Assembly: GCA_965221625.1 (NCBI GenBank)
Contig: OZ244903.1
Coordinates: 868,001-932,000, forward strand
Origin: Bin127 sp965221625
GTDB lineage: Bacteria > Chloroflexota > Dehalococcoidia > Lucifugimonadales > Lucifugimonadaceae
DNA: 64,000 nucleotides
Direction of reading: 5' to 3'
The position numbers and the translations under genes are program-made. Shown here piece by piece: positions 8,098-16,490 of this stretch (positions are counted from its first letter, which is position 1; each line of letters opens with the position of its first letter). Under the pieces are notes generated by a model. That model had not been told where the DNA came from and searched no databases. It worked only from the letters and a program-made list of their open reading frames with translations.

Positions 8098-8451
8098 ATG
8101 CGACATCGACGATCAGGACGCAAATTCGGTCGAGCGAGCGCGGCTCGCAGAGCGATGTATCGCAACATGGTGACGGATCTGTTGCGCCACGAAGTGATCC
8201 GCACGACCCACGCCAAATCCAAAGAGATCGCGCCGCTTGCCGAGAAGATGGTGACGCACGGCAAGAAAGGCGACCTCCATAACCGCCGACAGGCGGCGAC
8301 GTTCATTACTGACGGCTCGGTGTTGACCAAGGTGTTCGATGAGTTGGCCGACCGCTACCGAGACCGCAACGGCGGATACACACGCATCATCAAACTCGGC
8401 AAACGGGCTGGCGATTCTGCCGATATGGCACTGATCGAGTTGGTCGAGTAG
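8098..8451 (+). CDS. rplQ: 50S ribosomal protein L17 (bL17)
   Basis: L17 (117 aa) lines the outside of the peptide exit tunnel. It begins MRHRRSGRKFGRASAARRAM and contains NMVTDLLRHEVIRTTHAKSKE and a C-terminal GGYTRIIKLGKRAGDSADMALIELVE, matching the family throughout. AGGAGGT lies nine bases before the ATG. truA follows, as in many Gram-positive and Chloroflexota genomes. Confidence 0.97.
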   Translation: MRHRRSGRKFGRASAARRAMYRNMVTDLLRHEVIRTTHAKSKEIAPLAEKMVTHGKKGDLHNRRQAATFITDGSVLTKVFDELADRYRDRNGGYTRIIKLGKRAGDSADMALIELVE

Positions 8452-8484
8452 CTACTTAATTGGCGAGGGATTGGTGGTCGGGGC

Positions 8485-9234
8485 ATGCGTTGGGCGTTGA
8501 TAATCGAGTACGATGGCACCGATTTCAACGGGTCGCAGAGCCAACTCAACGCGCGCACTGTTCAGGATGTGATCGAAAGTGCCGCGGCGACCATCTTCGG
8601 TGAAGGACTAGATCGCATCCGACTAGCCAGTCGCACCGACGCCGGCGTCCACGCGGAAGGTCAAGTAGCCACGCTGGACGTGGCAACCGCAATGTCAGCC
8701 CATGAATTCAGGGATGCTTTGAACGGCAATCTCCCTCCGGACGTCGCTGTATTGTCGGTGTGTCGTGCAAGGCATGACTTCGACCCGAGACGTGACGCGA
8801 TCGCCCGCGAGTATCGATATACGATCAATGACAACAAAGCGCGTTCGTCGTTGCGACGACGTTACGAGTACCACGTCGGGCGGCGGTTGGATGTCGAAGC
8901 GATGGCGCGTGTTGCAGAGTTGTTTCTAGGAGTTCACGACTTCGCATCATTCGCTGCCTCGACCACCGACGCCGGTTCAACCATACGCGAAGTGACGAAC
9001 TCGAGTGTGCAGCGTTCGGAAGATGGGCTAGTTATGTTCGATGTTCGCGCCAACGCGTTCGTGAGGCAGCAGATACGCAGGATGGTTGCTGCTCTCATCG
9101 CCGTCGGTGTAGGCAATCGTTCGATCGCTTGGGTGAAGGAGTCGCTCGGCTCGCCGGTGCGCGGTGCCGCGTCTCAAGCTGCGCCCGCACGCGGACTGAC
9201 GCTCCGCCGAGTAATTTATCCGGAGCGAGCGTAG
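8485..9234 (+). CDS. truA: tRNA pseudouridine(38-40) synthase TruA
   Basis: TruA (249 aa) isomerises uridines 38-40 in the tRNA anticodon stem. The catalytic Asp is residue 52 in LASRTDAGVHAEGQVATLD. Other matches are the N-terminal YDGTDF-G, then RYTINDNKARSSLRRRYEYHV, HDFASFAAS and the C-terminal FVRQQIRRMVAALIAVG. The usual FxGWQ motif reads FNGSQ here, a change outside the active site. It lies between rplQ and rplM. Confidence 0.95.
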   Translation: MRWALIIEYDGTDFNGSQSQLNARTVQDVIESAAATIFGEGLDRIRLASRTDAGVHAEGQVATLDVATAMSAHEFRDALNGNLPPDVAVLSVCRARHDFDPRRDAIAREYRYTINDNKARSSLRRRYEYHVGRRLDVEAMARVAELFLGVHDFASFAASTTDAGSTIREVTNSSVQRSEDGLVMFDVRANAFVRQQIRRMVAALIAVGVGNRSIAWVKESLGSPVRGAASQAAPARGLTLRRVIYPERA

Positions 9235-9301
9235 GAGCGAAGACGCGCAGATATGTCGTCTGAGCACGCACGGAGATAATGGTGCGAAGCCGCGTCGGGG
9301 A

Positions 9302-9312
9302 AATTAGAATCA
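9302..9312 (+). promoter_or_regulatory. AATTAGAATCA motif before rplM (possible -10 region)
   Basis: Second copy of the 11-mer found before rpsD. Here TAGAAT (9305-9310) ends only nine bases before the rplM ATG, so a transcript from it would be nearly leaderless. A GATAAT at 9275-9280 is an alternative -10. No convincing -35 is visible. Confidence 0.3.
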
Positions 9313-9319
9313 ATACGTT

Positions 9320-9781
9320 ATGCCAACGAGACTGAAGCACTACAATCCCGCGGCCGCGGATATGAAGAACCGCTGGCGCGTACTCGACGCCGAGGGTCAG
9401 ACTCTGGGTCGATTCGCAAGTGAAGTCGCCAAAGCCTTGATCGGCAAAGATCGTCCCGAATATGTCCCACACATGACCGCGGGCGATTTCGTGGTTGTCG
9501 TGAATGCGTCCAAGATCGTGGTTACTGGCAACAAAGCAGAGGACAAGATTTACCGTCGGCACAGCCAACGCCCAGGTGGGTTGAAGGAGATACCGTACCA
9601 TCGCATGATGGAGCGCACTCCGGAGCGGATTGTCGAGCTTGCGGTACGCGGTATGTTGCCCAAAAACCGGCTTGGTCGCAAGATGTATTCGAGGCTCAAG
9701 GTCTACGCCGGTCCGGAACACCCGCACATGGCGCAGGTTATCGGTTCGGAGCGCGCAGAAATGCGCGAGGAGTCCGAATAA
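9320..9781 (+). CDS. rplM: 50S ribosomal protein L13 (uL13)
   Basis: L13 (153 aa) is an early 50S assembly protein. The sequence carries WRVLDAEGQTLGRFASEVAKALIGKDRPEYVPHM-type family blocks, then GDFVVVVNASKIVVTGNKAEDKIYRRHSQRPGG and the RMLPKNRLGRKMYSRLKVYAGPEHPH-like end. The first Met precedes PTRLKHYNP, a few residues longer than E. coli. It pairs with rpsI as in nearly all bacteria. Confidence 0.97.
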   Translation: MPTRLKHYNPAAADMKNRWRVLDAEGQTLGRFASEVAKALIGKDRPEYVPHMTAGDFVVVVNASKIVVTGNKAEDKIYRRHSQRPGGLKEIPYHRMMERTPERIVELAVRGMLPKNRLGRKMYSRLKVYAGPEHPHMAQVIGSERAEMREESE

Positions 9782-9953
9782 AAGCTCCTGTTAACGGGAA
9801 GGCCAATTGGCATCCATCGCAGCGAGTGGTTCGTATTCGAATGAGAATGAAATGGATCGTATTTTTGCGAGAGAGAATGAACTGACGAGCGAACGACACT
9901 TTGCGAAGAATGCTTGAAGGTGCGGTAAGTAAAACCCGCATGAGGACGGACGA

Positions 9954-10355
9954 TTGACCACAGAGACTGATCGCTATTATTACGGAACTGGACGCCGGAA
10001 AACGTCGATTGCGCAGGTTCGGGTATACAACCGGCCTGGCGGCGTTACGCTGAACGGCAAACCGGCGAACGAGGTTTTGCCAGTCGACCAGTGGTACACG
10101 GATGCGATGCGTCCTCTCGAGGCCACAGACCTCGCAGGGAAAGTTACGGTGATAGCGAAACTGCACGGAGGCGGCATCCATGGGCAGGCGGTAGCGTTTT
10201 CACACGGACTTTCACGCGCTTTGTTGGAGTTTGATCCGCAGTTGCGTCCGACGCTCAAGCGACACAAATTGCTGACTCGAGATCCGCGAATGCGGGAGTC
10301 GAAAAAGTACGGGCTCAAGCGCGCTCGCAAGGCACCTCAGTACACCAAACGCTGA
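9954..10355 (+). CDS. rpsI: 30S ribosomal protein S9 (uS9)
   Basis: S9 (133 aa) reaches the P-site tRNA with its basic C-terminal tail. It has YYGTGRRKTSIAQVRVY, then GGGIHGQAVAFSHGLSRALLEFD, LLTRDPRMRESKKYGLKRARKAPQYTKR at the end. The start is TTG 9954, preceded by GAGGACGGA; no in-frame ATG or GTG offers a better choice. The 172-base gap after rplM holds no convincing gene; a 14-codon frame at 9841-9885 has no support. Confidence 0.96.
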   Translation: MTTETDRYYYGTGRRKTSIAQVRVYNRPGGVTLNGKPANEVLPVDQWYTDAMRPLEATDLAGKVTVIAKLHGGGIHGQAVAFSHGLSRALLEFDPQLRPTLKRHKLLTRDPRMRESKKYGLKRARKAPQYTKR

Positions 10356-10368
10356 TACCTTGCGCCTA

Positions 10369-10392
10369 CGCGACGGGATAATTCACGTCGCG
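10369..10392 (+). terminator. Hairpin after rpsI, possible end of ribosomal operon
   Basis: CGCGACG (10369-10375) pairs with CGTCGCG (10386-10392) around a 10-base loop, 14 bases after the rpsI stop. No U-tract follows, so it would be an atypical intrinsic terminator or an RNA-processing hairpin. Confidence 0.4.
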
Positions 10393-10400
10393 GGATACCT

Positions 10401-10438
10401 GGCCGAATGTTGGCCGAACGCGAATTCGGAAATTCCGA
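10401..10438 (+). promoter_or_regulatory. Direct repeat and palindrome upstream of surface-protein genes
   Basis: GGCCGAA occurs twice with an 11-base period (10401 and 10412). Just downstream TCGGAA-A-TTCCGA (10426-10438) is a perfect 13-base palindrome. Both lie between the rpsI hairpin and the gene at 10506 and could be a regulator-binding region. There is no direct evidence for function. Confidence 0.3.
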
Positions 10439-10505
10439 TTCGTGCATCGAAACTCAAGTATTGATGGCGTTCGGAATCGCACAATCATAAGTTGGGAAAC
10501 CATGC

Positions 10506-11828
10506 ATGACCAAGTTGCATCGACACGTACTTAACGGTGCCCGTCTATGGGCCAGCGTGGTCGCGCTCGCGGCGATTGTCGCAATCGCATTGGTTTCCGT
10601 AACTACTCGCGAGACAGAGACTGCAGAGGCGCAATTGCCGCCGAGGATCGAAGCGATTATCTTTCACGGCAAGGTCACGATACAAGGCGAAGCCCCGGCC
10701 TATGCTGGTTTCGAGATTACCGCTCGCATCGGCGATTGGGAATCTCCTGGGGTGATCGTTGGTGCCCGTTCAGACCGCCCCCAAAACTTCGAACACTTAG
10801 TCGTCGCACCGCCCAGCGAACTCGACCTTGCGGGTTCACAGATTGAGTTTTGGTTAGATGGGCAGGTTGTGTCGACGGTGTTCAACTATTATGCTCAGAT
10901 CAACGAGTTCACAGGCGAAATCTGCCCGGGATGTACGTGGAGCTTCCCGATACTGCGAGAGGTCAATTTGGACTTCCCCTCGCTCCCGGAGGCGACCCCG
11001 ACCCCGACGCTTTCACCTACTCCTTCACCGGTATTCCTGCGGCCCGCGTTCTTTAGCGGCACTGCACGCACGCAGCAAGCCATTCTCCCGGACGCTTACG
11101 AGATATTCGCAACCGTAGGTGATGACTTCCGAACTCCGAACTTGGCGGTCTATGGCGGACAGTACTTCATCACCGTCGATCCGGTGGAAGAGAAGTACCG
11201 CGACGCGGAGGTAGTGTTCTACCTCATCGATCCTAATCGACCTTCTGGCTCAGGACCGCTACGTGCTATATCGCCGCCATCGGCTTTTGCCGGCGGTGCG
11301 CAGTTCGACAACGTCACATTGGTATTCCCTAACGTGTTGCCAACGGCGACCCCGACGCCGGTTCCGACTGACACTCCGACACCGACGCACACGCCGACAG
11401 AAACTCCGACGCCGTTGCCGACGAACACACCGTTGCCGACTCACACTCCCACACCATTGCCTACCGCCACACCAAGTCCTACCGAAACTCCAACGCCCAC
11501 AATGACGCCGGAGCCGACGCCTACACCAACGTCAATGCCGACTTTTACGCCGGAGCCGACGCGTACGCCGCGGCCCACGTCAACACCTATTGCGACAGCA
11601 ACGACGGTCGTTGATACACCGACAGCGGTCGCGCTCGCGTCAACTGCCACTCCTACACCGGAAGCGGAGTCCGAAAACGGTGGTGGTTTTTGCTCTTCGA
11701 CCCCGAATGAATCAGGCAGCGTGGAGGCTTCGGTGCCGTTCGGGATATTTGCACTGTTGATGCTGTTTACCTGGCGGGTGATGTCGCGTCGTGGAAGCGA
11801 TGATGCTCAACCCGCCACGCGACCATGA
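10506..11828 (+). CDS. Secreted two-domain surface protein with Thr-Pro stalk and GGGxCS C-terminal motif (copy 1)
   Basis: Not a family I can name. The 440-residue protein has a signal or anchor helix (about residues 13-35), a beta-rich domain (about 48-155) starting IIFHGKVTIQGEAP and ending near a CPGC motif, a short Pro-Thr linker, and a second related domain (about 178-285, FFSGTARTQQ to VTLVFPNV). A roughly 110-residue Thr-Pro repeat follows. The end is tripartite: GGGFCS, a hydrophobic helix (VPFGIFALLMLF) and a basic W-R-x-M-S-R-R cluster. This layout resembles C-terminal sorting tags of secreted proteins. The next gene is a paralogue. Role inferred: envelope-anchored protein. Confidence 0.7.
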   Translation: MTKLHRHVLNGARLWASVVALAAIVAIALVSVTTRETETAEAQLPPRIEAIIFHGKVTIQGEAPAYAGFEITARIGDWESPGVIVGARSDRPQNFEHLVVAPPSELDLAGSQIEFWLDGQVVSTVFNYYAQINEFTGEICPGCTWSFPILREVNLDFPSLPEATPTPTLSPTPSPVFLRPAFFSGTARTQQAILPDAYEIFATVGDDFRTPNLAVYGGQYFITVDPVEEKYRDAEVVFYLIDPNRPSGSGPLRAISPPSAFAGGAQFDNVTLVFPNVLPTATPTPVPTDTPTPTHTPTETPTPLPTNTPLPTHTPTPLPTATPSPTETPTPTMTPEPTPTPTSMPTFTPEPTRTPRPTSTPIATATTVVDTPTAVALASTATPTPEAESENGGGFCSSTPNESGSVEASVPFGIFALLMLFTWRVMSRRGSDDAQPATRP

Positions 11829-11862
11829 CAATTCGAGCCGAATTGGACACGAGGCCCACCAA

Positions 11863-13242
11863 ATGAAACACACAACCGAAAGTCATTTCGTTGATAGCCG
11901 ACTCGGATCACGTGGGCGGGAATCGTCTGAGAAACGTTGGACCCTTTGGCGAAGGTTGACGTGGAGCAGAGTTTTCATTGCCGTCGCAGTTTCGACTTTG
12001 GCGTTGCTGGTTATGGGTGTTGTTGAAAACGTCCGAGACTACGCCAATGCGCAACAACCTCCGACGCCCGCGATATTCATCTTCAGGGGTACTGTAACCG
12101 TGGGCGGATCGACGGAAGGTGCCACCGGGTTGGAGATTAGGGCACGCATCAACGATTGGGTGTCAGAACCTGCCATTATCGGTGAAGGAACTGGGGTAGC
12201 CCCAAACGGGTTTGACAACCTACGATTTGACGCCGCTGCATTCCCTCTTGGCAGCCAGATCGAGTTCATACTCGATGGTAGATTGGTTTCGGATACAGTA
12301 AGTTTCGTAGCCAGTATAGTCGAAGGCACCATATGCACCTCTTGCCCTTTGGATTTTCTTGAAGAGCGACAGGTCAACCTAACTTTCGAAGGGACGTTGG
12401 AACCGACTCCCACGCCTCAACCTACAGCGGGGCCTGCCGCAACACCGGTGACCGTTGCCCCAACCGCTGAGCCGTCTCCCATGATCACAATCTTCAATGG
12501 TCAAGCACTCACGGCGAGTGGTGCGGTGCCGGACGGTTACCAGGTATATGCAGTGATCGGTGAGGAGCTGACGACGAGCAACGTCACCGTATTTTCAGGT
12601 GAGTACGCGCTGACCATCAACACGGACGGCGAAGCATATTCCGGGCAGATCATAAGGTTCTACTTGATTGACAGTCCCGACCCTTCAGTGGAAGGTGCGC
12701 AGAGGTTGTCCGCGGAGACGTTCTGGATCTTCACACCGGGAACCCAAACTAATCTGCGATTGGTTTTCCCAATGTTGACGCCGACTGCAACCCCGGTGCC
12801 TCCCACCGCGACGCCGACACCAATTCCACCCACTGCGACGCCTGTTCCGCCGACACCTACCCCGACTCCGGTGCCGCCGACCGCGACGCCAACACCGGTT
12901 CCACCCACTGCGACGCCAGTCCCGCCCACAGCAACCCCGGTGCCGCCCACGGCGACTCCTGTTCCCCCGACCGCAACGCCAGTGCCCCCGACCGCAACCC
13001 CAATGCCTCCGACCCCAACGCCGGTGCCGCCCACGGCGACTCCTGTTCCTGCGACCGCAACGCCGGTTCCACCGACTGCGACTTCGTTACCCCCAACGCC
13101 TGAACCGGAAGAATCCGGCGGCGGACTATGCAGCGCGCCGGTAACCGATGACGGATCGGCTGAGGCGACGTTGCCGTTGGCCTTGATACTGTTGCTTGGC
13201 GCGGCCGCTTGGCGTCTACGTCGCGCCGTTCCCAACGTCTAG
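11863..13242 (+). CDS. Secreted two-domain surface protein with PPTATPV stalk and GGGxCS C-terminal motif (copy 2)
   Basis: Tandem paralogue of the preceding gene, 459 aa. I start it at ATG 11863, where GAGG lies eight bases upstream; the open frame extends back to 11791 inside the previous gene. It has an N-terminal membrane helix (residues about 38-58), domain A (IFIFRGTVTVGG to a CTSC motif), a Pro-Thr linker, domain B (ITIFNGQALTASG to LRLVFPM), a stalk of PPTATPV-type repeats, then GGGLCS, a hydrophobic helix and W-R-L-R-R. The two proteins also share G-S-x-E-A-x-x-P between the Cys and the helix. Probably co-transcribed with copy 1. Confidence 0.7.
   Translation: MKHTTESHFVDSRLGSRGRESSEKRWTLWRRLTWSRVFIAVAVSTLALLVMGVVENVRDYANAQQPPTPAIFIFRGTVTVGGSTEGATGLEIRARINDWVSEPAIIGEGTGVAPNGFDNLRFDAAAFPLGSQIEFILDGRLVSDTVSFVASIVEGTICTSCPLDFLEERQVNLTFEGTLEPTPTPQPTAGPAATPVTVAPTAEPSPMITIFNGQALTASGAVPDGYQVYAVIGEELTTSNVTVFSGEYALTINTDGEAYSGQIIRFYLIDSPDPSVEGAQRLSAETFWIFTPGTQTNLRLVFPMLTPTATPVPPTATPTPIPPTATPVPPTPTPTPVPPTATPTPVPPTATPVPPTATPVPPTATPVPPTATPVPPTATPMPPTPTPVPPTATPVPATATPVPPTATSLPPTPEPEESGGGLCSAPVTDDGSAEATLPLALILLLGAAAWRLRRAVPNV
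12780..13096 (+). repeat. Tandem coding repeat for PPTATPV-type stalk
   Basis: Degenerate 21-base units encode PPTATPV and variants (PPTPTPV, PATATPV) about fifteen times. Third positions vary between units, so selection seems to act on the protein. The antisense frame stays open here only because of the repeat. Confidence 0.8.
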
Positions 13243-13267
13243 GTCGAAGCCTAGTTGTTCACGATTG

Positions 13268-13296
13268 AGACGGTTCGATCACTCGGCCGTCTTTAC
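13268..13296. terminator. Possible terminator between convergent genes
   Basis: AGACGG (13268-13273) pairs with CCGTCT (13287-13292), followed by TT on the plus strand. It is a 6-bp stem with a 13-base loop in the 74-base gap between the surface-protein operon and the convergent MBL-like gene. Weak. Confidence 0.25.
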
Positions 13297-13316
13297 CGGT
13301 GGCAGGAATCGTCGCG

Positions 13317-13964
13317 TCAGCGAGGTCGCAACACGACCAGTTGCCGTTGCGCCGGGAGCGAAGACCTTGTTACGTTAACGCGCAGTTGCGGCTCTTTGGA
13401 TTCGGTGTCCGATCCCGCTTCACCAAGCATCGCTGTGAGAAGGGGATTTGGCTCGGCACTTTCCCGCTCCAATCCATTCGACAAGACTACCGACGGGTCG
13501 AGTGATCCAATGAATGAAGACAGTTCCTTGACGTCGATGTTGAGGTGAGCGGCATCGACGAGCAAGACGTCGACGTGTCCGATTATCTGTGTCGCACGTG
13601 AATCGGGTGCCGCAGTAGGCAGCCCGAGCATGAGAACCGAGAGTCCTTCGGCGTCGATGCGGAATGAAGTGGTTGTTTTTTGAGCCTCGCCGTCGCTAGC
13701 CGCAAGTAATGCTATGCCGCGAATCCCGAGGTCGCCGATTTCGTATTCGCCCGGGTGCGAAATAACGTCAACCGCCGAGTCGGCACTCTTTCCACGAAAC
13801 ACCGATCTGTCCGGGTTGGTTCCTAATACGGCATTGATGACGGTGTCGTCTGCCGCGGATACGGGGACGAACTTGGCATCCTCGTCGTTCTTCGGATCGC
13901 AAATCACAGATCCGGAAGTTGTCTTCACGAGAAACGCGTCTTGACCGTTAAGCGATATTTCCAT
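13317..13964 (-). CDS. Metallo-beta-lactamase-fold-like protein lacking the metal motif
   Basis: A 215-residue protein that resembles the UlaG/UPF0173-like branch of the MBL superfamily by its SHPGEYEIGDLGIRGIA stretch and the later VDVLLVDAAH segment. The N-terminus (FLVKTTSGSVICDP) fits the first strands of that fold. The usual H-x-H-x-D-H motif is missing: the region reads DDTVINAVLGTNPDRS. It is therefore probably not a metal-dependent hydrolase in the usual sense. It is transcribed towards the surface-protein genes and away from hrcA. Family assignment moderate; function unknown. Confidence 0.6.
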   Translation of the reverse strand: MEISLNGQDAFLVKTTSGSVICDPKNDEDAKFVPVSAADDTVINAVLGTNPDRSVFRGKSADSAVDVISHPGEYEIGDLGIRGIALLAASDGEAQKTTTSFRIDAEGLSVLMLGLPTAAPDSRATQIIGHVDVLLVDAAHLNIDVKELSSFIGSLDPSVVLSNGLERESAEPNPLLTAMLGEAGSDTESKEPQLRVNVTRSSLPAQRQLVVLRPR

Positions 13965-14189
13965 ACGACGGCGAATCCCCTACAGTAGGATGGTCGAGCA
14001 GCAACTCATGATTGAGTCTAATCTGTGCAACTGGCCGGCAATTTGGTTTAGGGCAGGATACCTTTGCGGCGGACGGTTGTTGAGATTTGATAGATTCTTA
14101 GTTAACGGTACGTTGAGTTTGCGGATGTGCCGTGAATTTTCTCCTCACCTAGCGGAGAAGCACACAATCGACGCCAAATCTCTTGAGAA

Positions 14190-15218
14190 ATGGTCCTATC
14201 TGACAGGCGAAATTCGATCTTGACGTACGTTGTCGATAGTTACATATCGACCGGTACGCCAGTGTCGTCGAGCATGGTAGCGAGCGACGGCGGCTTCAGC
14301 ATCTCAAGTGCGACTATCCGCAACGAGATCGGAGAGTTGCTGGACGACGGCTATCTGTTGCGCAGGCACGCCTCCTCTGGTGCAATACCATCCGAGCACG
14401 GTTATCGGCACTTCGTTGGCGGGTTAGAGCATGCAACACCGCCAGAGGACTTAGTCGCTTTACTGCAACACCAACTTGGTTCGATATCGGAAGATCTCGA
14501 GGCTTGGGTTCAGATCGCATCCTCGGTAATCGCCGACCTGGTGGGTGCTTTGGTATTCATCACTGCCCCGCGCAGCAAGATGCCGAGCGTGAAGCAGGTC
14601 GAGCTTCTTCGACTGCAAGATATGTTGGTCATGCTAGTGCTGGTTCTCAACGAGGCGCGCGTTCACCGACGTCTGATTGAACTAGACTGCACCGTATCCG
14701 AGTCGCAGATCGAGACGACTCGGAACAAGGTGGCCGCCGAAGTCGCCGGCAAAGACGTTGGAGAGTTGATGTCCCAGCGAACCCATGACGCCACTCGGGA
14801 CGAGTTCGAACAGCGCATCTGGGAAGCGACAATCGAGGCATTGGTCTACTCTGACGCCGTGCCTGGTGCTCGCTACGTAAGCGGGTACCACCATTTGTTG
14901 TCAGACCGCGATGTGAATGGCGAACCCGGACGTGGTGCTCAAACGCTTTCCGCGTTGGAGGACGATTCGACATTCGCTGACATCATCTCAGGTGTCTCAT
15001 ACGGCAGCGAACCGATCGTCTACATTGGCTCAGAAAACCACCGCCCCGAGCTCGAAGAGTGCTCCGTAATTATGGGCGGGTATGGCGGATCCGTCAACGC
15101 ACGCGGGGTACTCGGGATTGTGTCGCCGATGCGCACCGCTTACGACCGATCGATACCAACGGTTAGTTTTGCAGTTGGCGTGCTTGACTCCATGGTCAAC
15201 CGAAACTTTGACAACTAA
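14190..15218 (+). CDS. hrcA: Heat-inducible transcription repressor HrcA
   Basis: HrcA (342 aa) represses chaperone genes by binding CIRCE elements. The N-terminal winged helix is visible (RRNSILTYVVDSYISTGTPVSS, then FSISSATIRNEIGELLDDGYLLRRHASSGAIPSEHGYRHFV-type sequence), followed by the GAF-like domain and the C-terminal GGYGGSVNARGVLGIVSPMRTAY segment that closes most HrcA proteins. It is preceded by a weak site, and the start is uncertain by a few codons. I find no CIRCE sequence (GCACTC-N9-GAGTGC) upstream. grpE and dnaK, common neighbours, are absent; dnaJ follows directly. Confidence 0.88.
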   Translation: MVLSDRRNSILTYVVDSYISTGTPVSSSMVASDGGFSISSATIRNEIGELLDDGYLLRRHASSGAIPSEHGYRHFVGGLEHATPPEDLVALLQHQLGSISEDLEAWVQIASSVIADLVGALVFITAPRSKMPSVKQVELLRLQDMLVMLVLVLNEARVHRRLIELDCTVSESQIETTRNKVAAEVAGKDVGELMSQRTHDATRDEFEQRIWEATIEALVYSDAVPGARYVSGYHHLLSDRDVNGEPGRGAQTLSALEDDSTFADIISGVSYGSEPIVYIGSENHRPELEECSVIMGGYGGSVNARGVLGIVSPMRTAYDRSIPTVSFAVGVLDSMVNRNFDN

Positions 15219-15262
15219 TCGCTTGCGCGAGCGCGTTTCCGAGATCGGGTAGAGAGATTCGA

Positions 15263-16432
15263 ATGGCAGCTAAGCGAGATTACTACGAAGTGCTCGGAGT
15301 TCCTCGCACCGCAAACGACGAGGACATCAAGAAGGCGTTTCGCAACAAGGCGATGGAGTACCACCCAGATCGCAACCGCGAAGCTGGTGCCACCGAGAAG
15401 TTCAAGGAGATCAACGAGGCGTATCAGACCCTGAGTGACCCGGATGCTCGCACCCGATACGACCGTTTCGGTCACCAAGGCGTCAACGGTGCTGGTGGAA
15501 GCGGGTTCGAAGGATTCAGCGACTTCGGCGGTTTCGGCGATATCTTCGAGTCTTTCTTCGGCGGTGCGTCCAGCACGCGCGAAACGCGAGGGCGCGATCT
15601 CGAATACGTGATGTCCGTGTCGTTCAAGGATGCCGTATTCGGTGCAGCTCGAGATGCGTCGATCCGCCGCCGCGAGATTTGCGGGCGATGCAGCGGTTCG
15701 CGTGGTGAACCGGGCAGCAACACTGCAACCTGTGTCACCTGCGGCGGCACAGGTCGCGTTAGGCGGGTCCAAAAGACGCTATTCGGGAACTTTGAGCAGA
15801 TCACTGAATGCGCGTCATGCCGCGGCATCGGCAAGACAATCGACAAGCCATGCATAGAGTGCCGTGCTGCTGGCGTCGCCGACGCAACGCGCAAGATCTC
15901 CATCGACATCCCAGCCGGGGTCGATGACGGTACGCGAATCGTCATGCGGGGGCATGGCGACGTTGGAGATTCTGGGACTAATCCGGGCGATCTATACGTG
16001 CGGGTCCACGTCGAACCGGATCGCATCTATACCCGAATCGGTGACGACGTCTTGATTCGCGTCGAGTTGAATGTTGTGAATGCAATGTTGGGTGCCACGA
16101 TCACGATACCCACATTGGAAGGTGAGCGCGAGATAGAGGTCGCCCCGGGCACCCAAACCGGTCATCATATTCGATTGACTGGCCTCGGCATCCCGAGATT
16201 GCGAAACGACGGACCTCCAGGCGACCAGATCGTCCAGTTCGAGGTCGTGACGCCACGTTCGCTGACTCTGAGACAACGTGAGTTGGTTGAAGAACTCGGC
16301 AATGCGATGCTCGAAACGGACGAAAGGGCTCTTGATCCGTTGATCGTCGAAAACGAACCCGGAAACCGAGGCGGCGACGAAGGGAATGGCAGTGGGATTT
16401 GGGACTTCGTGAAGGGTGCTTTCACGAGATAG
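15263..16432 (+). CDS. dnaJ: Chaperone protein DnaJ
   Basis: DnaJ (389 aa) is the J-domain co-chaperone of DnaK. It has all domains in order: a J domain with the HPD motif (YHPDRN, about residue 36), a Gly/Phe-rich linker (GFEGFSDFGGFGDIFESFFGG), a zinc region with four CxxC-type repeats (CGRCSGS, CVTCGGTG, CASCRGIG, CIECRAAG) and a C-terminal substrate domain with VEVVTPRSLTLRQRELVEEL. The third positions of the Cys repeats vary as usual. It lies between hrcA and prmA. Confidence 0.96.
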   Translation: MAAKRDYYEVLGVPRTANDEDIKKAFRNKAMEYHPDRNREAGATEKFKEINEAYQTLSDPDARTRYDRFGHQGVNGAGGSGFEGFSDFGGFGDIFESFFGGASSTRETRGRDLEYVMSVSFKDAVFGAARDASIRRREICGRCSGSRGEPGSNTATCVTCGGTGRVRRVQKTLFGNFEQITECASCRGIGKTIDKPCIECRAAGVADATRKISIDIPAGVDDGTRIVMRGHGDVGDSGTNPGDLYVRVHVEPDRIYTRIGDDVLIRVELNVVNAMLGATITIPTLEGEREIEVAPGTQTGHHIRLTGLGIPRLRNDGPPGDQIVQFEVVTPRSLTLRQRELVEELGNAMLETDERALDPLIVENEPGNRGGDEGNGSGIWDFVKGAFTR

Positions 16433-16490
16433 GTGCTGATCGCAACCGCGATAGTCCTCGCTGCGCGCGGTTGAAACATTGGGGGATGGG

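Noticed and set aside
9841..9885. 14-codon leader peptide before rpsI
   Set aside because: No ribosome-binding site and no attenuator-like structure around it.
11219..13096. Possible CRISPR array
   Set aside because: The repeats are in-frame protein repeats without unique spacers of constant length.
12660..13235. Long antisense frame with VGGTGVAVGG repeats
   Set aside because: It is open only because the PPTATPV-coding repeat is stop-free on the other strand; no start context or family.
13965..14190. CIRCE operator before hrcA
   Set aside because: Only a short ACTCA-N4-TGAGT dyad is present; spacing and flanks do not fit CIRCE.
13990..14223. 77-codon frame overlapping the hrcA start
   Set aside because: Overlaps the winged-helix coding region and resembles nothing known.
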